A DNA stretch of 64,000 nt from Gammaproteobacteria bacterium (ex Lamellibrachia satsuma) (GTDB lineage: Bacteria > Pseudomonadota > Gammaproteobacteria > Chromatiales > Chromatiaceae). The notes below the pieces were generated by a model. That model made no database searches. It was given only the letters and a program-made list of their open reading frames with translations, and was not told the DNA's origin. Numbering within the stretch: the first letter of the stretch is position 1; each line of letters begins with the position of its first letter. The stretch lies in assembly GCA_019623805.1 (NCBI GenBank), contig CP053680.1, positions 4,008,001-4,072,000 on the forward strand, given 5' to 3'. The position numbers were made by a program, and so were the translations under genes. Of this stretch, positions 25,760 to 34,047 are shown in pieces.

Positions 25760-25850
25760 GGTGCGCACGGCGCACCCTACCAGATCAATTGAACTCCGAA
25801 ACTTAAGTAGCAGCCTACATGTAACGGACGTAGGGTGCGCTGTGCGCACC
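25760..25850. repeat. Paired GTAGGGTGCGC palindromic repeats
   Basis: GGTGCGCACGGCGCACCCTAC (25760-25780) and its inverted relative GTAGGGTGCGCTGTGCGCACC (25830-25850) flank 49 bases. Each is also a small hairpin by itself. They lie between the disrupted regulator and the convergent HD-GYP gene. Further copies are at 38897, 62382 and 63844. Confidence 0.6.
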
Positions 25851-25883
25851 AGATACTGGTTATTGTTGCCGACACGCTTGCTT

Positions 25884-26945
25884 TTATGGATCGGCATGCT
25901 TCTCGCGTACCTCGATCAGCTGATCCAGAACGGTGTTGAATGCGGTGACCAGGGCAGGATCAAAGTGGACACCGGACTGCTCATTGATCAGTTTCATCGC
26001 GTCCTCAATCGCCCAGGCAGACTTGTAGGGACGAGACATGGTCAGAGCATCGAAAACGTCGGCAACAGCAACGATACGGCCTTTTATCGAAATTTGATGA
26101 CCTTTCAGACCCTTTGGATACCCGCCGCCATCCCATTTTTCATGGTGTGTCAGGGCGATAGTACGGGCACATTCGATGAGCGGGTTGGATCCACCCCGGA
26201 GAATTTTGGCGCCGATGGTGGTATGTGTCTTCATTATCTCCCACTCATCAGCATCCAGCTTTCCCGGCTTCAGCAGAATTTTGTCTGGAATACCAATCTT
26301 GCCGATATCATGCATTGGCGCTGCATAGAGTATTCGCTCCGCCTCATCCGTGCTTAGCCCGATCTGTATGGCAAGAAGCCTGGAGTAGTGTCCGACACGA
26401 ACAGTGTGTTCTCCCGTTTCGGTATCACGGAACTCTGCGGCATATCCCAGGCGTTTGACGATCTCCGCCTGGGTTTCCAATAGCTCTCTGGTTTTTGCTC
26501 TGACCGCATGTTCCAGGGTCGAACTGTAGTGAGTGACCAGTTTGTGGGCGAGAGAGACTTCAAGCAGATTGTAGGCGCGGCTCAATACCTCTTCGCTGTC
26601 GAAAGGTTTGACCAGGAAATCCTTGGCGCCTCCCCGCAAGGCCCGCAAGCGCGTCTCCCTATCACCTATCGCAGTGAGCACCAGCACCGGCGGTGGGGGT
26701 TCGTACTTATGCTCGCTGAAATGCGACATTACCTCGAATCCGTCCATACCCGGCATGTTGAGGTCCAACAGTACCAGATCGAACCGGTGCTGCTTAAAAA
26801 GCGCTACGGCCTCTTTTGGGTCTGTAGTGGATTGGACGTTTGGGTAGCCGGCGCTATCAAATATCTCCTCCACCACGAGGAGATTCAGCGGTTCGTCATC
26901 AACTACCAGAATCTGCCCGGCTTTGATTTCCGACTCGGTGATCAT
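25884..26945 (-). CDS. Response regulator with HD-GYP domain (c-di-GMP phosphodiesterase)
   Basis: The 353-residue protein joins a receiver domain (Asp61 in LVLLDLNMP, Lys113 in FLVKPF) through a helical linker to an HD-GYP domain. The metal-binding His212-Asp213 pair in MHDIGKIGIPD, the THHEKWDGGGYP motif (residues 264-274) and VAVADVFDALT are all intact. HD-GYP enzymes cleave cyclic di-GMP to GMP, favouring motile over sessile life. Activity should be gated by phosphorylation, perhaps from the kinases just upstream. It reads toward them convergently and is a separate transcription unit. Confidence 0.94.
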   Translation of the reverse strand: MITESEIKAGQILVVDDEPLNLLVVEEIFDSAGYPNVQSTTDPKEAVALFKQHRFDLVLLDLNMPGMDGFEVMSHFSEHKYEPPPPVLVLTAIGDRETRLRALRGGAKDFLVKPFDSEEVLSRAYNLLEVSLAHKLVTHYSSTLEHAVRAKTRELLETQAEIVKRLGYAAEFRDTETGEHTVRVGHYSRLLAIQIGLSTDEAERILYAAPMHDIGKIGIPDKILLKPGKLDADEWEIMKTHTTIGAKILRGGSNPLIECARTIALTHHEKWDGGGYPKGLKGHQISIKGRIVAVADVFDALTMSRPYKSAWAIEDAMKLINEQSGVHFDPALVTAFNTVLDQLIEVREKHADP

Positions 26946-27108
26946 GCGTATCCCATCAAATTGGTACGGTAATCAAATACTACTCGCCCTGCAGGTGATG
27001 ATTGAGTAAATTGACGAATATAGATTTGTTGCGTTGTTTAATGGATGTTTTGTACATTGTCGAAAATAGTGATTGGTTAATGATAACTGGCATAGTTGAC
27101 ATAGCTTG

Positions 27109-27462
27109 ATGATCATAGCAAATATTCTGGTAGGGTTTGTCGCCTTTCTTCATGTTTGTTTCCTTGTTCTTGAAATGTTCCTTTGGGATAAACCATTTGG
27201 TCTACGGACATTTGGACATACGAAGGAATTTGCCGGAGTATCAAAGACCCTCGCAATGAATCAGGGACTCTATAACGGGTTCCTGGCAGCTGGACTTGTG
27301 TGGGGTCTTTGCCTGGGTTCGGCAGGGAATTCAATCAAGATCTTTTTTTTGAGTTGCGTCGTGATCGCTGGGGTCTTCGGTGGAATAACAGCAAGTCAAA
27401 AGATACTGTTGTTTCAGGCGTTACCGGCGGTTTTGGCGCTCGTTGCTCTATTTCTTACTTAA
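27109..27462 (+). CDS. DUF1304 family membrane protein
   Basis: The 117-residue inner membrane protein has four hydrophobic segments. The family features are the N-terminal LVGFVAFLHVCFLVLEMFLW, the FGLRTFG and ETFKE-like KEFAGVSKTLAMNQGLYNGFLAAGL core, and the closing ALPAVLALVALFL. The role of DUF1304 proteins is unknown. ATG 27109 is used; TTG 27106 is one codon earlier. Upstream DNA is AT-rich (from about 26990) and could hold its promoter. No operon partner is apparent. Confidence 0.87.
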   Translation: MIIANILVGFVAFLHVCFLVLEMFLWDKPFGLRTFGHTKEFAGVSKTLAMNQGLYNGFLAAGLVWGLCLGSAGNSIKIFFLSCVVIAGVFGGITASQKILLFQALPAVLALVALFLT

Positions 27463-27541
27463 ATGCACCAAATTAGCCAGGCTGTCTACCAGGGATTGCC
27501 TTGCCATCATTAACCAGTACCCGTGCAGCATCCCATATTCA

Positions 27542-27614
27542 ACCACAAAGAACACGAAGGACACAAAGAAAATATATTGTTATATCAATTATTTACCTTC
27601 GTGCGCTTCGTGGT
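27542..27614. repeat. CACGAAGG inverted-repeat element
   Basis: ACCACAAAGAACACGAAGG on the left faces CCTTCGTGCGCTTCGTGGT on the right, about 16 of 19 positions matching, around an AT-rich centre. This type of short inverted-repeat unit is widespread in proteobacterial genomes. It ends five bases before the lpxC stop codon and may form a terminator-like hairpin. Confidence 0.6.
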
Positions 27615-27619
27615 AAAAA

Positions 27620-28585
27620 CTATAGAACCTGTCGAATATCTGCCTGTTTCAACAACACCTCCTCACTTTCCCGTTCTGCTTGAATCGGCTCTCCAAAAAG
27701 CTGTTGAAATTCATCAACTGCAATATAGGACCAGGCTGAGCGGTCACTGAATAACTGCTTCATCAAGGCACGATTGAGCGAATGACCAGGTTTGTAGGCG
27801 TAGTAGTGGCCAAATATCGGTACGCCCGCAAGCGCAAGGTCACCAAAAGCGTCGAGCACCTTGTGGCGTACAAACTCATTGTCATAGCGCAGTCCACCTT
27901 CATTGACGATGCGTTCCCCATCCACAAGCACTGCATTATTCAACGATCCTCCCAGGGCAAGTCCACGATTCCGCAGCGCATTCAATTGCTGAGCGAAGCC
28001 AAAAGTCCTAGCTCTTGCGATATCGTTTCTGAAAGCCTCATTCACCAACTCCACGGAGAATGTTTGGGCGCCGACCGCGGTACCTGGGAAATCGATGGCA
28101 ATCGTAATCCTGGGCGTGGGATGCGGCATCAGGATGGCGAACTTGTCACCCTCGCGCACCTCAATCGGCCGCTGTACCCATATTGCATGCCGGGGCGCAC
28201 TCTGTTTCCGGGTACCAATGCGCTTGATGGTGGTAGCAAAGGGTGCCGCACTGCCGTCCATGATTGGGACTTCCGGACCATCCACTTCAACCAAAGCGTT
28301 ATCCACACCGCAGCCGAAGAGGGCGGCCATCAGATGTTCTACCGTATCGACGGTTGTACCCTGCTTATTCATCAGTGTCGTTGACATGGCTGTGGCATGC
28401 ACGTTGTACCAGCGGGCAGGGATCAATCCTGTGCCTGGCTCAACATCTTTGCGCAAAAAGTAGATCCCACTGCTGTCCGTGCTCGGTTTAAGTGTGATCT
28501 TGGCTCTTTTGCCGCTATGCAAGCCGATACCCACGAAACTGATGGGTTCCCGAAGGGTTTTCTGATATTGGATATGATTGTTCAT
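27620..28585 (-). CDS. lpxC: UDP-3-O-acyl-N-acetylglucosamine deacetylase LpxC
   Basis: LpxC is a zinc enzyme that commits UDP-acyl-GlcNAc to lipid A synthesis. The expected zinc ligands His84 (TVEHLMAAL), His241 and Asp245 (HKVLDAFGD) are present, as is the catalytic-loop His268 (KPGHSLNRAL). The 321-residue length is slightly longer than typical. In most gammaproteobacteria lpxC follows ftsZ in the division cluster; here it stands alone beside a divergently placed AraC regulator region. It may be a relocated single copy or a second paralogue with sequence differences such as HLMAALFGCGVDN. The window cannot decide which. Confidence 0.9.
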   Translation of the reverse strand: MNNHIQYQKTLREPISFVGIGLHSGKRAKITLKPSTDSSGIYFLRKDVEPGTGLIPARWYNVHATAMSTTLMNKQGTTVDTVEHLMAALFGCGVDNALVEVDGPEVPIMDGSAAPFATTIKRIGTRKQSAPRHAIWVQRPIEVREGDKFAILMPHPTPRITIAIDFPGTAVGAQTFSVELVNEAFRNDIARARTFGFAQQLNALRNRGLALGGSLNNAVLVDGERIVNEGGLRYDNEFVRHKVLDAFGDLALAGVPIFGHYYAYKPGHSLNRALMKQLFSDRSAWSYIAVDEFQQLFGEPIQAERESEEVLLKQADIRQVL

Positions 28586-28679
28586 GGCACATCTCCTAGT
28601 GTCATGCTCAACACTAAAGGAGATGGTTTAACTGAGCTGGTCCCTTACCGCCAATCAGGTGTCTGAAGGCGCCACCCGA

Positions 28680-29762
28680 TCATATTATTTGGGTCCGTTC
28701 TCTGGACGTTTCCCTGAACTGCTGTGGGCTCTGGCCGGTCCAGCGTTTAAAGGCGCGGGAGAAATTGCTCGGTTCACTGAAGCCCAGCATATAGCCGATT
28801 TCGATAATCTGGCGCTCACTGTTTACCAGGTACTCCTGTGCCAGTTGCCGACGTGTCCCTGCCAGTATCTCTTTGTAACTTGTCCGTTCATTTTTCAGCT
28901 GCCGCTGGAGGCTCCGCAGACTCATATTGAGTCGCTGTACAATCAACTCTTCACTGATGGTCCCGCCGGGCAGGACGTCGATGATTTGTGTCCTGAGCCG
29001 TGCGGAAAGCGTCTGTGGGTCAAAGCGTTCCAGGTATTCGATGACGACCTGATCGTTTATTCTTGCCAAATCAGGGTTGGCGGTGGGCAGTGGACGGTCG
29101 AATGTTTCCCGATCAAACAGGATCTGGTTGCTAACGCTGGAAAACGTGACGGGGCAGCCAAAATAGTGTCGGTAGCGGGCGGCACATGTGGCTGGGGGTT
29201 TTCTTTGCAGATAGACGTGAATAGGACGCACTGTGGAACCGGCCGTGATGCGGGACATCTCCACAAACACAGCCAGAGTACCATCGATGGAGGCGGGATC
29301 CGGCGTGGCCCGGAAACGTTCTGTGGAGAAGTCGATTTTATAATGATCACCCTCTGAATTCAGGCTGATCTTGAATACAGTGGAGAGGAAACGCTGATAA
29401 CAGACGACCCGTTCGATCGCTTCGCGCAGGCTGTTGCTCGAGATCATGGAGAGCCCAATCCCATGTAGTGCGGCAGGTTGTACCACATCTGCCAGTCCCA
29501 ATCCGAAACACTCGTCCCCGGACCATTCCACAGCCAGTCGCCATGCACGCTGCATCAAGGGGACTGGGATTCGCCCATTCGGGTCCTTGTATTCATTGGG
29601 CCTGATACCCAGCTGTGCGAGAAATGCATCCAGATCGATACCCTTGGCAATGACGGCCTGGGCCAGCAGTGTGGCGGCGCTGACCAGTGTTGTGTTGGTG
29701 CTCTGTTCTTCAGATGCCTTCATGGGCGACTTGGATATTCCGGATATTATTTTGTTGTCCAT
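28680..29762 (-). CDS. AraC-family transcriptional regulator
   Basis: The 360-residue protein starts at ATG 29762. Its N-terminal ligand-binding domain (about residues 20-210) is of the AraC type with LDLDAFLAQLGI-like and AALHGIGLSMISS stretches. The C-terminal double helix-turn-helix has MSLRSLQRQLKNERTSYKEIL and the recognition region EIGYMLGFSEPSNFSRAFKRWTG. This architecture resembles OruR/ArgR-like regulators of catabolic genes in pseudomonads. It lies between lpxC, read the same way, and the divergent rnm-like gene with only 18 bases between starts. The true target is unknown. Confidence 0.9.
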   Translation of the reverse strand: MDNKIISGISKSPMKASEEQSTNTTLVSAATLLAQAVIAKGIDLDAFLAQLGIRPNEYKDPNGRIPVPLMQRAWRLAVEWSGDECFGLGLADVVQPAALHGIGLSMISSNSLREAIERVVCYQRFLSTVFKISLNSEGDHYKIDFSTERFRATPDPASIDGTLAVFVEMSRITAGSTVRPIHVYLQRKPPATCAARYRHYFGCPVTFSSVSNQILFDRETFDRPLPTANPDLARINDQVVIEYLERFDPQTLSARLRTQIIDVLPGGTISEELIVQRLNMSLRSLQRQLKNERTSYKEILAGTRRQLAQEYLVNSERQIIEIGYMLGFSEPSNFSRAFKRWTGQSPQQFRETSRERTQII

Positions 29763-29780
29763 AGGGTACAATTCGCCCCC

Positions 29781-30650
29781 ATGTTTTGCGAATACGATCT
29801 TCACAACCATTCCACTGCCTCAGACGGTACTCTGGCGCCTGCCAACCTGGTGCAAATGGCGGCAGATGCCGGTGTGCGCGTGTTGGCATTGACCGATCAT
29901 GATAGCACTGAAGGTGTTCCAGAGGCGGTGGAGGCAGCTGCACGACTCGATATCCATCTGATTGCGGGGGCTGAAATCTCCGTGACCTGGCAGCGGCAGA
30001 CGATCCACATCGTGGCGCTGAATCTCGACATCGATTGCGGCGTGCTGCAAGAAGGTCTGAAAGGTTTACGCCAGCGACGGGATCGACGTGCCGAGGAGAT
30101 ATCGCGGCGGCTGGAGAAGAGCGGAATTCCCGATGCACTCGAGGGGGCACGAAGTTTTTCTAACGGCAGACTGATCAGCCGTACTCACTTTGCACGTTAT
30201 CTGGCAAAGATTGGCGCAGCTTCTGACGAGCGGGCTGTTTTCAAGCATTTTCTGGTCAATGGCAAGCCCGGGCATGTTGCGGGCCAGTGGGCCTCCCTGG
30301 GTGAGGCGGTTGGCTGGATCAGGGAGGCTGGTGGGCAGGCCGTAGTGGCGCATCCGGCTCGATACAGGATGACGCGCACCAAACTGCGGCGTCTGCTGGC
30401 GGATTTTGTCGGGGTTGGGGGCGTGGGTCTGGAGGTTGTCTCCGGCAGCCATAGCAAGGATGAGGCCTTTACCATGGCCCGGCACGCTGAGGATTTTGGT
30501 CTGCTGGCATCGGCTGGCTCAGATTTCCACACACCGGAAAATCCCTGGATTGCGTTGGGACGCTTACCACTGCTTCCCGATGGCTGTGCCCCTGTTTGGC
30601 AGGATTGGGGCCTCGCGTTAGAGAGCCCAATTCGGGCAATGTCAGTTTGA
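29781..30650 (+). CDS. rnm: PHP-domain nuclease Rnm (RNase AM, YciV/TrpH-like)
   Basis: The 289-residue PHP-fold metal enzyme has the motifs DLHNHSTASDG, LTDHDST, GAEIS, AHPARY, VVSGSH and SGSDFHTP. These provide the His and Asp ligands of a three-metal centre. Homologues hydrolyse 3',5'-nucleoside bisphosphates and trim 5' ends of RNA (E. coli Rnm). ATG 29781 gives the normal length; the open frame runs upstream into the AraC gene but has no family resemblance there. The gene starts a series with yciO, an M50 protease gene and trpS, as in many gammaproteobacteria. Confidence 0.9.
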   Translation: MFCEYDLHNHSTASDGTLAPANLVQMAADAGVRVLALTDHDSTEGVPEAVEAAARLDIHLIAGAEISVTWQRQTIHIVALNLDIDCGVLQEGLKGLRQRRDRRAEEISRRLEKSGIPDALEGARSFSNGRLISRTHFARYLAKIGAASDERAVFKHFLVNGKPGHVAGQWASLGEAVGWIREAGGQAVVAHPARYRMTRTKLRRLLADFVGVGGVGLEVVSGSHSKDEAFTMARHAEDFGLLASAGSDFHTPENPWIALGRLPLLPDGCAPVWQDWGLALESPIRAMSV

Positions 30651-30662
30651 CGGACGAGAGAT

Positions 30663-31286
30663 ATGGCGCAGTTTTTTCAGATACACCCGGATAACCCTCA
30701 GCCGCGTTTGATCCGCCAGGTGGTAAATATCATCCGTCAGGGCGGCTTGGTGATCTATCCGACAGACTCCAGTTATGCCTTGGGCTGTCAGATCGGAGAT
30801 AAGGGGGCGATGGAGAAGATTCGACGGATTCGCAAGTTGGATGAGAGCCACAACTTTACGCTTGTGTGCAGGGATCTCACTGAAATCTCCAACTATGCCA
30901 AGGTGGGCAATCAGGAGTTCAGGCTGCTGAAGACCCTGACACCCGGCCCCTACACTTTTATCCATCAGGCTACAAAGCTGGTACCCCGCCGGCTGCGGCA
31001 TGCCAAGAGAAAAACCATCGGCATACGCGTGCCCGACAACCAGATCGTCAGGGATATGCTCGAAGAGCTGGGAGAGCCGATCATGAGCACCACTCTGATT
31101 CTGCCGGGTGACGAAATGCCGCTCACCGATCCCTATGAGATGCGCCAGATTCTGGATCATGAGGTGGACCTGATCATCGATGGGGGTTATTGCGGATTCG
31201 AACCCACCTCTGTGGTGGTGATGACGGAAGAGACGCCGGAAATCGCCAGGGCCGGCAAGGGCGATGTCTCCCTGTTCGAGGTATAA
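30663..31286 (+). CDS. yciO: YciO, Sua5/YrdC-family protein
   Basis: The 207-residue protein carries the YrdC-like fold: GLVIYPTDSSYALGCQIGDKGAMEKIRRIRKL with the KxR/SxN region, CRDLTEISNYA, and PGPYTFIHQATKLVPRRL. YciO is a relative of TsaC/Sua5, which forms threonylcarbamoyl-AMP for tRNA t6A; whether YciO itself does so efficiently is debated. ATG 30663 follows the rnm stop by 12 bases. The pairing with rnm and trpS is the conserved context. Confidence 0.9.
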   Translation: MAQFFQIHPDNPQPRLIRQVVNIIRQGGLVIYPTDSSYALGCQIGDKGAMEKIRRIRKLDESHNFTLVCRDLTEISNYAKVGNQEFRLLKTLTPGPYTFIHQATKLVPRRLRHAKRKTIGIRVPDNQIVRDMLEELGEPIMSTTLILPGDEMPLTDPYEMRQILDHEVDLIIDGGYCGFEPTSVVVMTEETPEIARAGKGDVSLFEV

Positions 31287-31293
31287 TCCGCCG

Positions 31294-31980
31294 ATGGACG
31301 AAATCTTATACAAGCTTTCCATTTTTGCACTGCCCCTGCTGTTTGCCGTCACCGTGCATGAAGCCGCCCACGGCTGGATGGCGGAGAAGCTGGGAGACGG
31401 CACCGCGCGTATGCTTGGGCGGGTGACGCTGAACCCTCTCCGGCACATCGATCCTGTCGGTACAGTGGTGGTGCCGATTGCAGTTTATCTGCTCAGCGGA
31501 TTTATATTTGGCTGGGCTAAACCGGTGCCGGTCAACTGGAATAATCTGCGCAATACCCGGCGGGATGTGGCACTGGTGTCCCTGGCCGGGCCGGGTGCAA
31601 ATTTCCTGATGGCCCTGATCTGGGCGCTGCTGATCTATCTGGGATTATGGATTATTAATTCACTTGAATGGGTTGCGCGTCCATTGATCTACATGGGTGT
31701 GGCCGGTGTTCTTTTCAACGCTATTCTAATGGCGCTGAACCTGCTACCGGTGCCGCCTCTGGATGGTGGTCGCGTTGTCTATTCACTGTTGCCGCCGAAG
31801 ATGGCACAGGTCTACTCCCGTCTTGAACCCTATGGTCTGTTTATTGTTGTCCTGTTGTTGGCGACAGGTCTGCTGGGGATGATTCTCTGGCCCCTGGTTG
31901 GTTTGACCATTTCGATCCTGCCGGCAACGGACATTGTGACTCAACTGATCCCCGTCATTCTCAGTCCCGCAAGGAGTTGA
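31294..31980 (+). CDS. Site-2 protease family membrane protein (M50)
   Basis: The 228-residue inner membrane protein has the zinc motif HEAAH near residue 22 and the second motif NLLPVPPLDGG around residue 148, which supplies the third ligand Asp. Four to six membrane spans surround them. It belongs to the small, PDZ-less M50 group (YwhC/Rv-like). Substrates are not known. Its start is seven bases after yciO and its stop is next to the trpS ribosome site, so it is in the same operon. Confidence 0.9.
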   Translation: MDEILYKLSIFALPLLFAVTVHEAAHGWMAEKLGDGTARMLGRVTLNPLRHIDPVGTVVVPIAVYLLSGFIFGWAKPVPVNWNNLRNTRRDVALVSLAGPGANFLMALIWALLIYLGLWIINSLEWVARPLIYMGVAGVLFNAILMALNLLPVPPLDGGRVVYSLLPPKMAQVYSRLEPYGLFIVVLLLATGLLGMILWPLVGLTISILPATDIVTQLIPVILSPARS

Positions 31981-31982
31981 TC

Positions 31983-33200
31983 TTGAATTCTGTTTCCGCA
32001 CAGCACTCGCGCGTGCTCTCCGGCATGCGCCCTACCGGACGTCTCCATCTGGGCCACTATCACGGCGTGCTGAAAAACTGGGTGGAACTCCAATACGAGC
32101 ACGAGTGTTTTTTCTTCGTTGCCGACTGGCATGCATTGACCACCCACTACGATGACCCCTCTGTGGTTCCGGCGAGTGTGCGCGATATGGTGATCGACTG
32201 GCTGGCAGCCGGTGTCGATACCGAGAAGGCGACCCTGTTCGTGCAGTCCCATGTGCCGGAACATGCGGAGTTGCATCTGCTGCTCTCCATGATTACCCCG
32301 CTGGGCTGGCTGGAGCGGGTACCCAGTTACAAGGATCAGCAGGAAAAGCTGAAAGAGAAGGATCTGGCTACCTATGGCTTTCTCGGTTATCCACTGCTGC
32401 AGTCAGCGGATATTCTGATCTACAAGGCCGGATATGTTCCGGTGGGCGAGGATCAGGTGGCGCATGTGGAACTGACCCGTGAAGTGGCGCGCCGCTTCAA
32501 CCATATCTATGGGCGTGAGGCCGACTTCGAAGAGAAGGCAGAGCAGGCGAAGAAGAAGATGGGCAAAAAGAACGCCAAGGCGTTCGATCGATACCGTCGC
32601 GCCTATCAGGAGCAGGGTGATCTGGAGGCGTTGACCTCGGCCCGCGACCTACTCGAATCCCAACAAAACATCACCGACAGCGACCGGGAACGGCTGTTCG
32701 GTTTTCTCGAAGGGGGTGGCAGGATCATCCTGGTGGAGCCCCAGCCACTGTTGACCAAGGCCTCAAAGATGCCGGGACTGGACGGCCAGAAGATGTCCAA
32801 GTCCTACGGCAATACCATCTCCCTGCGGGAGAGCCCGGAGGCTCTGGAGACCATACTCAAGCGCATGCCCACCGACACCAACCGGGTGCGGCGTACCGAT
32901 CCGGGCGATCCGGCCAAATGCCCGGTCTGGCAGTTTCACGAGGTCTACTCCAATGCTGAGATAAAGAATTGGGTGCAGGGGGGGTGCCGCTCTGCTGGAA
33001 TCGGTTGTCTCGATTGCAAGGTGCCGGTGATCGAATCGGTGCTGGCGGAACTCAGACCGATGCAGGCGAGGGCGGAGGCGTTCGAGGCACAGCCGGAATT
33101 GGTGGACGACATTATCGCTGCAGGTTGTGAAAGGGCACGGGAAGTGGCGAAAGAGACCATGGCAGAGGTACGCCAGGTAATGTCTCTGGATCGCTTCTGA
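31983..33200 (+). CDS. trpS: Tryptophanyl-tRNA synthetase
   Basis: TrpS charges tRNA-Trp. The class I motifs are HLGHYHG (HIGH-type) near the N-terminus and KMSKS in DGQKMSKSYGN. The roughly 405-residue protein is longer than the usual 330-350 because of an inserted basic segment (EKAEQAKKKMGKKNAK) between the Rossmann fold and the KMSKS loop, a form known in several gammaproteobacteria. TTG 31983 is chosen because AAGGAG (31971-31976) is six bases before it; TTG 31977 touches the ribosome site directly. The stop of the M50 gene lies between the two. Confidence 0.92.
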   Translation: MNSVSAQHSRVLSGMRPTGRLHLGHYHGVLKNWVELQYEHECFFFVADWHALTTHYDDPSVVPASVRDMVIDWLAAGVDTEKATLFVQSHVPEHAELHLLLSMITPLGWLERVPSYKDQQEKLKEKDLATYGFLGYPLLQSADILIYKAGYVPVGEDQVAHVELTREVARRFNHIYGREADFEEKAEQAKKKMGKKNAKAFDRYRRAYQEQGDLEALTSARDLLESQQNITDSDRERLFGFLEGGGRIILVEPQPLLTKASKMPGLDGQKMSKSYGNTISLRESPEALETILKRMPTDTNRVRRTDPGDPAKCPVWQFHEVYSNAEIKNWVQGGCRSAGIGCLDCKVPVIESVLAELRPMQARAEAFEAQPELVDDIIAAGCERAREVAKETMAEVRQVMSLDRF

Positions 33201-33214
33201 ACCGGCATTCAAAA

Positions 33215-34033
33215 ATGGAGCCCACAGCAACACATCCTCACCACCATCCTGAGCAGGAGGAGATGCCCTTCGCCGTGGTTCAGGGTGAGCCTTTGGCAAC
33301 ACCGCCGACGGATCTCTATATCCCGCCGGATGCGCTGGAAGTGTTTCTCGATGCCTTCGAGGGACCATTGGATCTGCTGCTCTATCTGATCAAACGGCAG
33401 AACCTGGATATCCTCGATATTCCTATCGCCGATATTACCCTGCAGTATGTCCAGTACATCGAGATGATGGAGGATCTGCGGCTTGAACTGGCCGCAGAAT
33501 ATCTGGTGATGGCAGCGATGCTGGCAGAGATCAAATCCCGTATGCTGCTGCCGCGTCCGGTCAGTGAGGACGACGAAGGTGAAGACCCTCGGGCGGAACT
33601 GGTGCGCCGCCTGCAGGAGTACGAACGCTACAAGCAGGCCGCCGAGGATCTTGACGGCCTGGAGCATATGACCCGCGATAATTTTCAGGGGCATGCCGAA
33701 CTGGTCGATCGCCATGTTGAGGCGAGGGATCCTGATGTGGATCTGAAAGAGGTACTGTTGGCCTTTCGTGATGTGTTGCACCGGGCGGACATGTTTACCA
33801 GCCACCGGGTTGAAAAAGAGGCGCTCTCTGTCAGGGAGAAGATGTCTCTGGTGCTGGAAGGGATCAACGGCGAAAGTTTTACTGAATTTACCGATCTGTT
33901 TGATTTAACCGAGGGCAGGCTAGGCGTAGTGGTCACTTTTCTGGCAGTTCTTGAGTTGATCAAGGATTCGCTGGTTGAATTGGTGCAGTCGGAGTCCTTT
34001 GCTCCAATTCACATAAAAGCGGCGACATCCTGA
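33215..34033 (+). CDS. scpA: Segregation and condensation protein A
   Basis: ScpA is the kleisin that bridges the Smc heads, here encoded far from smc. The 272-residue protein has a flexible N-terminal extension (MEPTATHPHHHPEQ...), then the conserved FEGPLDLLLYLIKRQNLDILDIPI and ITLQYVQYIEMM region that binds the Smc neck. AAEYLVMAAMLAEIKSRMLLP follows, with a C-terminal winged helix that contacts the Smc cap. ATG 33215 lies 14 bases after trpS. The scpB gene starts 14 bases after its stop. Confidence 0.95.
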   Translation: MEPTATHPHHHPEQEEMPFAVVQGEPLATPPTDLYIPPDALEVFLDAFEGPLDLLLYLIKRQNLDILDIPIADITLQYVQYIEMMEDLRLELAAEYLVMAAMLAEIKSRMLLPRPVSEDDEGEDPRAELVRRLQEYERYKQAAEDLDGLEHMTRDNFQGHAELVDRHVEARDPDVDLKEVLLAFRDVLHRADMFTSHRVEKEALSVREKMSLVLEGINGESFTEFTDLFDLTEGRLGVVVTFLAVLELIKDSLVELVQSESFAPIHIKAATS

Positions 34034-34047
34034 GGAAATGAACCATC

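Noticed and set aside
29478..29780. Extension of the PHP-domain gene upstream to 29478
   Set aside because: It overlaps the divergent AraC gene and does not resemble PHP proteins; ATG 29781 gives the standard N-terminus CEYDLHNHS.
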